Source: Pisaster brevispinus (Eukaryota > Echinodermata > Asteroidea > Forcipulatida > Asteriidae). Taken from it: a stretch of 64,000 nucleotides of DNA. The notes beneath the pieces are model-generated. The model was not told the DNA's origin. It did not search any database and saw only the letters and a program-made list of their open reading frames with translations. A program made the position numbers and the translations under genes. Of this stretch, positions 57,745 to 64,000 are shown in pieces; within the stretch, counting starts at the first letter, position 1, and each line of letters starts with the position of its first letter. Location of the stretch: NCBI GenBank assembly GCA_023634235.1, contig JAMKCF010000022.1, positions 3,402,541 through 3,466,540 of the forward strand, given 5' to 3'.

Positions 57745-60700
57745 AGTCTAATGTTAAAATAAATTGGAAAAAGAAATTAATTTCTTGTCAGCTAAAATAT
57801 CCAGAGGTGACGCTACCTCTAAAAACCTTTTGAATGCAATATAAGCAGGCGGAATCGGTGGACCTCCGTAAATCAAAAATTGAGGGGGTTATTATTAGGC
57901 CTAAAGCTAGATGGCTTGAATGTGGCGAAACGCCATCTAAATTTGTCTTGAATATGGACAAACGCAACTTTGTCAATAAGTCGATTACGGGTATTGTCAA
58001 TGTGGCTAACGCTGTTTTAACCAGCTCGAAAGACATTCTTAACGAAGCTAGAAGGTTTTACACATCATTGTATTCCTTCAGGAATGTTCTAGATGGAGTC
58101 AAACTAAATTCCATCTTTGCTAAAGCTTCCAAACCTATTCTTTCCGAATCAATAAGGGACAGCATCGAGGGACCTCTGATCTTTGATGAACTATTGCTAG
58201 CCCTGAAGAAAAGTAAGTATGGCAAATCATCTGGTTCAGATGGCTGTAGCTACAAGTTTTACAAATATTTCTCCTCAAAGCTCGCCTGGTATTTACTTCG
58301 TTCGCTTAATTATGCATATTTTTTGGGTAAACTCTCGGTTACACTACGCGATCATGTGCCTATTAAAGGAGACAAACACCGCCAGTTTTTAACAAATTGG
58401 CGCTCCATTTCGCTTTTGAACAGCTTTGCTGAGAGGCTTAAGGGCTGTCTTCCCCATATCGTTCATGAGAGAAGTTTTTATGGCGGGTCGTTTTATCGGT
58501 GAGAACATTGATTCGTGTCATGTATGGTTTACTTAACATGACTGATTCGGATAATATTCCAGGTATTTTCGTTTCTATTGATTCTGAAAAAGGTTTTCGA
58601 TTCTGTCTCACACGAGTTTGTTTAAAAAGTGCTGAAACGTTTCAACTTCGGACCCTCAATTCTAAACTGGGTTAAACTGTTTTATAATCATACTTCCTCT
58701 TATGTACTTGTAAATGATTTTTTGTCTGAATCATTTAACATCGAGAGAGGCTGTAGACAAGGAGACGGTTTTAAGTCCTTATCTTTTTCTCCTTTGTGCA
58801 GAAGAAGTACTGTCAATGATGTTAGGCAATGATAAAGATGTCAAAGGTATAAGGATAGGCGGGAATGAATATTGCCTTTCGCAATACGCTGATGACACTG
58901 TTCTAATATCGAACGGATCTGAATCCTCTTTGCGTTCCGCTTTCGAAAATTTAGACACATTTGCCAACATTTCAGGTTTAAAGGTTAAAGCAGTTGAGAA
59001 AACAAACGTCATGTGAATTGGTTCGAAGAAGAACAGTGTCGATAAGCTTTGCAGTGAGATAAAAGTTAACTGGGTTGACAACAAGGGGTCTTTCAAAGTA
59101 CTGGGCGTTGATTTTTCCAACTGACTTGGATTCAATGGTTTCGATTTTATCATTACGTAAGCATATTGCTATGTGAAAGAGTGACAGTGGTTAAATCGCT
59201 GCTTTTATCCAGACTTACATTTTTAAAATTTTGTCTACATGTATTCCTAATCCCCCTATCAATACCATCAAAGACCATGTTTTAAAATTTTATTTGGAAT
59301 GGTAAAGATCGTGTGTCAAGAAATCAAATGGTTCGGGATTATAGCCTGGTGGAGTGAGATTGGTAGACGTAGCACTTTACATGGAGTCTTTAAAAGTCAC
59401 TAGGATTTGGAGACCCTTGTTCACAAAATGCTCTGGGCCCAATTTCATAGCGCTGCTTAACGGCAAGCAAATTTTCGTGCTTACTGTAGCAGAAAAATTT
59501 GCTATGGCGTAAGCGTATTTCACAGGTTAGCAAGAAAATTAAGCGGCCATCTTGCACGTTCACCATGGATTTGCATTGTGACGTCAACCATTTTCGTGCA
59601 GTAAGCACCGGAAGGTTAGCATGCCTTTTCGTGTGCTTACGGTTAGCAGGGCTATGAAATGGAAACCGTGCAGTAAGCACAGAATCGGCCGTTAAGCAGC
59701 TCTATGAAATTGGGCCCTGGTTGGGACTCACTCGCCCATGTCATGTTAAATATCTCCAATTTGGGCCTATTGAGAGGGTGGACCTTTGAAACAATCTTTT
59801 CCGTGGCAATAAGTTTTGGATAGACGTTTTGAACGCTTGGTCTTCTCTTACTCAGATGGATTTTCCTACCACAAAAGAATATGTTTCTAAGAGTTCCTTG
59901 TGGTTCAACAGTCTGGTCGAAGTGGGAAAGAAATGTATTTATTTCAAGCACTGAGAATCAACCGAGGTTTCTTATTTTTTATATGTGACTTGCTTGGTGG
60001 TCGTGTTAATTTTTTTCTCTTTGAACAAATTTAAAATAAAGTTTTAGGTCCGTACTAATTTCATAGGATATGGAGCTGTTGTCAAAGCTATCAAATCGTC
60101 TTTTCAAGAATTATATAATAACGACGTCGTCAATGTCATTCCCGTCCCTTCATATCGTTTAACTTTTAATGTTATTTTGAGAGACAAAAAGGGTTCAAGA
60201 AGAATGAATGACACAACATCCATCAGGAAAGTTATACGTAAATTTATTACAAAATGGGAAGACATTAACCACGACTTGCACACCTGGTTCAAGCGAAGAT
60301 GAGGTGGTTCCAATTTAGATTTATTCATAGAGTTTTAGGTTCAAATTGATTATGAAATCAGTAAACCGTTTAACCTTTCATGACTTTCGATTGCAATACA
60401 GCACCATCAAATGTACTTTTATCGAGCTTTGGTCTACTTACATGTAAATCAATGCCAGGAGCTTGGAAACAGCTGTTTGGTTGTGACTTGACTAAAGAGA
60501 TGAGGCCAATTCATTGTTGATTCATGAGCTTCGTAATCAGAAAAGGCCTTCTAAATGAGTTTACGTCTCAGTTTCTTAATTGTTGCTCAAGAACCTAGTA
60601 GTAAATGCCAGCAGAAGTGGACCTCTTTACTTTTCTCCCAGCAATGGGACGAAGTACGTAAAACTACTTTTAGGATTATCAAAGGTTCTAACCTGCAATT

Positions 60701-60960
60701 TTTCAGTATAAATTCACTCACTTTCTCATTCCGACAACACTTATCTTACATTTTTTTTTTATAGAATGACTCTGACATGTTTTACTTTTGTAATGGAAGC
60801 GTGAGAAGTTCCTGCAGCTCTTTTGGGACTGCAGAAAAGTACAATTTTGTGGAACGGTATCACAAACTTGCCTTAATTCTACATCTTAATTCTACAGTGT
60901 CTTATAACCTGTAGAGATATTTACTTTGGTTTATTGCTAGAAGAATATTTTGTCTCCCTA
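57745..60960 (+). pseudogene. LINE (L1/Tx1-like) ORF2 reverse transcriptase, decayed
   Basis: Would copy its own RNA into the genome by target-primed reverse transcription. Fragments in order: LEKEINFLSAKISRGDATS (57760), then KARWLECGETPSKF and GKSSGSDGCSYKFYKYF (57834-58502) with NWRSISLLN. After frame changes come FGPSILNWVKLFYN and GCRQGD (58629-58780), and SPYLFLLCAEEV with the catalytic YADD box (58714-59016). Thumb/C-terminal pieces include QQKWTSLLFSQQWDEV (60555-60764) and FWDCRKVQF (about 60810). The endonuclease domain is absent. At least four frame changes and several stops, plus a MITE insertion at 59.44-59.72 kb, make it inactive. Confidence 0.9.
59437..59717. mobile_element. 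MITE with ~30 bp terminal inverted repeats inside the LINE
   Basis: Left end GGGCCCAATTTCATAGCGCT and the mirrored right end AGCTCTATGAAATTGGGCCC; the inverted repeat continues into GCTTAACGGC / GCCGTTAAGC. Internally many TTAGCA and GCTTAC motifs occur in both orientations. Flanking LINE sequence resumes on the other side, so the MITE entered an already present LINE. Diverged relatives lie in Helitron-like unit P0. Confidence 0.9.
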
Positions 60961-61129
60961 ATTAAACAGATTACTGTGGTAACATTTTTATTAAAAAGTG
61001 TCAAGTTTAGCATATTTTGTCACTAATTGCCTTCAAAGAGTTTGTTGTTATCCATATTCAAAACAGAACAAGCAATTGTACGAGAAGGTCAATTGATGAC
61101 CTACACAAAAATGAGCTTATCTTGTTTAG

Positions 61130-61900
61130 TAAGGGTTTTCTTTTCATGTAATTTATGTAATTTGTTAGGTATTTGGTTGATATTGTCTATTTCTTAGTCT
61201 TTTTGTTTTCTTTTTCGTTTGTCTTTTGTCTTGAGTTTTCTCGTTAATCGCATTTGGTGTTCTATACTGTTTAGTTCTGTTGAATACTAATTTTGCATTT
61301 TTCATATTTGTTTGTTCTTTACTTGCATATTGAAGTTTGAAAAAATCCCACTAAAAATAACAATAACATACCAATGATAACTTCATTCAAACACTTGGGT
61401 TTGAAGCCTTAAGATGCCACAAAAATACGAGCTTATGTAATTTAATAAGTTTAAATATCAAGTTATATACCACGCAGGAAATTGATTGGGTAAATTTTGA
61501 AAAAAATTTGGTCTGAATAAAGGAATTAAGTTCAGTCATAAGATTTATTACGGTTTGCCCTTTACTTCTAGATTGTATTAAATGTTAGATTAATTAAATG
61601 TTTTTGTAATAAATGTTATATTAAACCCACCATCAAAGACGTCATAATGACATCACCATTTGAAATAAAAAACACGTCTACGGTGTCCAACAAGAGAATA
61701 ACAAACTTTGTTAAGATCGGATATACACTTTTTGAGAATTATAAGATTCATTATTCAAACAACACTAGCTAATTTTAAGTTTATAACCTCGAAGTATCAT
61801 TTTCTATCCAAAAGTTTGACCTGACTCTTTCATATTATTCTGAGTATGACATTTGAAGGGCATTCCTCAGTTGCCTATAATTCCTCAGTGCCTATAATTT
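61130..61900 (+). repeat. Dispersed ~0.8 kb repeat, copy B (partner at 22.06-22.88 kb)
   Basis: Same sequence order as copy A: GATATTGTCTATTTCTTAGT, the A-rich stretch near 61350, GACGTCATAATGACATCA, CTACGGTGTCCAACAAGAGA, AACAAACTTTGTTAAGATCG and GAGTATGACATTTGAAGG. It follows the LINE, so its first part is probably the LINE 3' UTR and the second part another element or its extension. Confidence 0.65.
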
Positions 61901-62235
61901 GTAGGGTAGAAAACTAAATCATAGTGCTTATATTCTTTGTCAAAAATGCAACTATTTCATTAGTAGAATTTATTTAATTGAATCTTAATTCTATGTACAT
62001 GTAGTGATAATGACTGATCAGTTCTTATCAATCAATACTGACCAGTCCTTATCAGTCAATTCTGACCGAGGAACATTGAGCATTATTTCAGCCTCTAGTA
62101 GAGAGGGTGCAATATGGAACTGTAAGACTGTTTCCCTTGTCTTAGCAGTATTAACAAATTCCAGCGACTATTGATTGGACTGCACTACCATCGCATTGCA
62201 TGGACACTTCAACTTGTGTCACATAAACCCTTTAT
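61901..62235. other. Unassigned AT-rich DNA
   Basis: A few direct copies of a short motif (ACTGACCAGTCCTTATCAGT, TGACTGATCAGTTCTTATCA) at 62010-62070. No gene seen. Confidence 0.4.
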
Positions 62236-62261
62236 AATAATAATAATAATAATAATAACTA

Positions 62262-63040
62262 GAACAGCGAAGCTGCCGTGGCGAGCTGCCCATCGCCCGA
62301 TAGCAGACCAATGACTAGTAGAAAAAACAATTATTTGATCAACTGATGTTCAAAGAGATGGGGACATTAACACATATGAATTTTTCCTCTGCCTACTTGG
62401 TTTGAAATGTGGCAAAGGGGCTCTGGACAGTTGAAGGCCGATGACAAAATGAAACATTAGTGAGAAACAAAATAATAATAAGGTTCAAACACAAGCAATG
62501 TGTTTGCGGTGCTTATGTGTGTCACCTAACTTCATAATTTTGTACAGTACATCATTGCAAGAAGGAGTTATGACCATTCAAGTTTGTCATTGTTTTAGCT
62601 CATTCAACTGGAACTGGTGACGCGGTTTTTGTTTAAATAATGTCTGTTGTGTTGTAGCAAGTCCGTTCAAATTTAGTTCTAAAACATAAATGTTTAGTCT
62701 AAAGTTGGTTATTTAAAGCCCTGAGGGCACAATGTTCAACATTGTAAAAAAAAAACCCACACATTTACTTATTTATTTTTTCAATCCGAAAGTATTTCTG
62801 TAAACAAATTGTTGAGAAACACAATACATGGCTGTCACTGTATATATATTTCACTTAGGGCTTTTAGATTCCATAAAACAACTCAAAACAAAATGGTGAA
62901 GCTTGATGCTAAAACTTTAGCCTATATTGAATGCGGACGGCCGGACAGATGGACAGACAAACAGACAGCCCGACGACCAGACGGACGGACGGACAGAAAT
63001 TGTCAATACATAGGCTCACTCTGCTTCGCAGCTCGCCAAA
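62262..63040 (-). mobile_element. Possible second Helitron-like family, 3' end at (TAA)n
   Basis: CTAGAACAGCGAAGCTGCCG follows (ATA)n at 62236-62260, so on the minus strand the piece would end in CTAG before TTATT, as the large elements do. The far side has GGCTCACTCTGCTTCGCAGC and a GACGGACGGACAGA microsatellite (62935-63000). The terminal hairpin is GCGAAGCTGCCGTGGCGAGCTGC-like and imperfect. Family assignment is tentative. Confidence 0.4.
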
Positions 63041-63065
63041 AAAGAAAAAAAAAGAAAAGAAAAAG

Positions 63066-63610
63066 ACATTAGGTGTTTGTGAAAAAACACAAAGCTCTTC
63101 CGAGTAGTTTTGCTTTGAGCACACCAGGACTTTAAAGTGGGTCTGACTTAGAGGTTAGTCTCACATTTCAAGACTCTTCCCAAAACGTTTCTGTTCAATT
63201 CATCGTACATGTAATTTTCCTTTTGTTCTCCTGAGCGCTTACAGACTTTCTTCTGAAGGTGTTAGGCGCTATATAAATACAGTTATTATTATTATTATTA
63301 CAAAATCCTTCACCTTTAAATGTGCCTATCAAAACCTAAACCTAACCTTCATTTTGATACCGACTTTAAAACTGAACATTTCTCACAAATTCGTACGAAA
63401 AGCAATGCACCCTAAAGGTCTAAAGTTAGAACGTAAATCGAACTACCCCTAGTATAAAGGAACAGGTCTCACAAGTTAGTACCTAAAGCAAAATAACCCT
63501 GTATATCAGAAAATAGGTCTCATAAGTTAGTACGCAATAACTATTATTATTTTTTTAAATACATGTACAAATGTTATGGAGATTTAGTCAGAAAGAAGGA
63601 TAGTAATAAT
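63066..63610 (-). mobile_element. Diverged Helitron-like element with a nested retroposon tail
   Basis: Starts CATTAGGTGTTTGTGAAAAA, CACAAAGCTCTTCC, as in the 3' ends of the arrays (minus strand), with a damaged hairpin and without the CTAG itself. It continues through GTCTCACAAGTTAGTAC repeats (also seen in P0 near 6050-6170) to the 5'-like end CAGAAAGAAGGATAGTAATA. At 63234-63300 it is interrupted by a GCGCTATATAAATACAG-(TTA)n retroposon tail. Confidence 0.55.
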
Positions 63611-63624
63611 ACAAATAATAAAAA

Positions 63625-63671
63625 TCTCTATGAAAATAAAACCTGTTCCGACAGTAGGTCGGAACAGCTAA
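63625..63671 (+). repeat. Solitary 47 nt hairpin unit
   Basis: TC...CTGTTCCGAC-AGTAG-GTCGGAACAG-CTAA with A before and T after, next to the 5' end of the diverged Helitron-like copy and in the opposite orientation to it, as at both arrays. Confidence 0.8.
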
Positions 63672-64000
63672 TAATGATAACATAGTGTCTTATATAATGC
63701 AGTTATCTGTCAATAAGGTACCCAAGGTGCTTGAATAAACTGAAATTGATTTATGAGACCAATTTATGTAGCACCTTATAAGGGTTTACAAGGTGCTGCG
63801 CTGCACTCAGCAGCCACTGCCAGACATCATGTCATGCTGGCACTTTGTATAGTTCTGTAACATTGGTCAAAGGTTCCCTGTGGCATGTGGAAAATAAATG
63901 CTGGCTGCATTATATGGAATGGAATCAACATAGTTAGGCGGAATATTAATTATAGTTGTCCATTTTGTTATAGATGGATTTTCACAGTTTCATTGCATGG
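63672..64000. other. Unassigned DNA at the right edge
   Basis: No gene seen. GCACCTTATAAGGGTTTACA, AGGTGCTGCGCTGC and later text look like a repeat end, but there is no second copy in the window to compare. Confidence 0.35.

Overview
This is nuclear DNA from an animal, most likely a marine invertebrate. The genes are split by GT-AG introns, there is a cytosolic sulfotransferase and a membrane-anchored animal laccase, and tRNA-derived SINEs, LINE remnants, MITEs and Helitron-like repeats are abundant. An echinoderm or other invertebrate deuterostome would fit, but that is inference. No bacterial, viral or organellar features are evident.

Layout. 0-1.2 kb: 5' part of a sulfotransferase gene on the minus strand, running off the left edge. 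1.5-4.1 kb: SINE copies around a decayed Tc1/mariner-IS630-type transposon. 4.3-19.2 kb: five head-to-tail copies of a 2.8-3.1 kb Helitron-like non-autonomous element on the plus strand. 19.3-23.6 kb: a MITE, satellite-like tandem repeats and a dispersed repeat. 23.7-33.0 kb: a multicopper oxidase (laccase) gene on the minus strand. I resolved eight coding exons with matching splice phases; only the signal-peptide exon is missing. 33.6-50.8 kb: eight further Helitron-like copies on the minus strand, so their 3' ends point back toward the laccase gene and toward the left array. 50.9-51.3 kb: six tandem copies of a 47-48 nt hairpin unit. 51.3-57.7 kb: mostly unassigned DNA with two MITEs, a SINE and a LINE/SINE tail. 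57.7-61.4 kb: a decayed L1/Tx1-like LINE interrupted by a MITE. 61.1-64 kb: more dispersed repeats, including two diverged Helitron-like pieces.

Only two host genes are well supported. The sulfotransferase would use PAPS to sulfonate small acceptors in the cytosol. The laccase keeps every copper ligand and ends in a transmembrane helix, so it should be an active cell-surface oxidase. There is no sign that the two act together. Nearly all other open frames in the window are chance translations of repeats.

The most unusual content is the repeat system. All 13 large elements end in a hairpin followed a few bases later by CTAG and then a T, and they share an internal ~130 bp minisatellite but carry different central cargo. 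Beside the outer (5') ends of the arrays are 47-48 nt units that begin with TC and end with a hairpin plus CTAA, always between A and T. They look like extremely reduced Helitron-type units, or like detached terminal structures of the large element.
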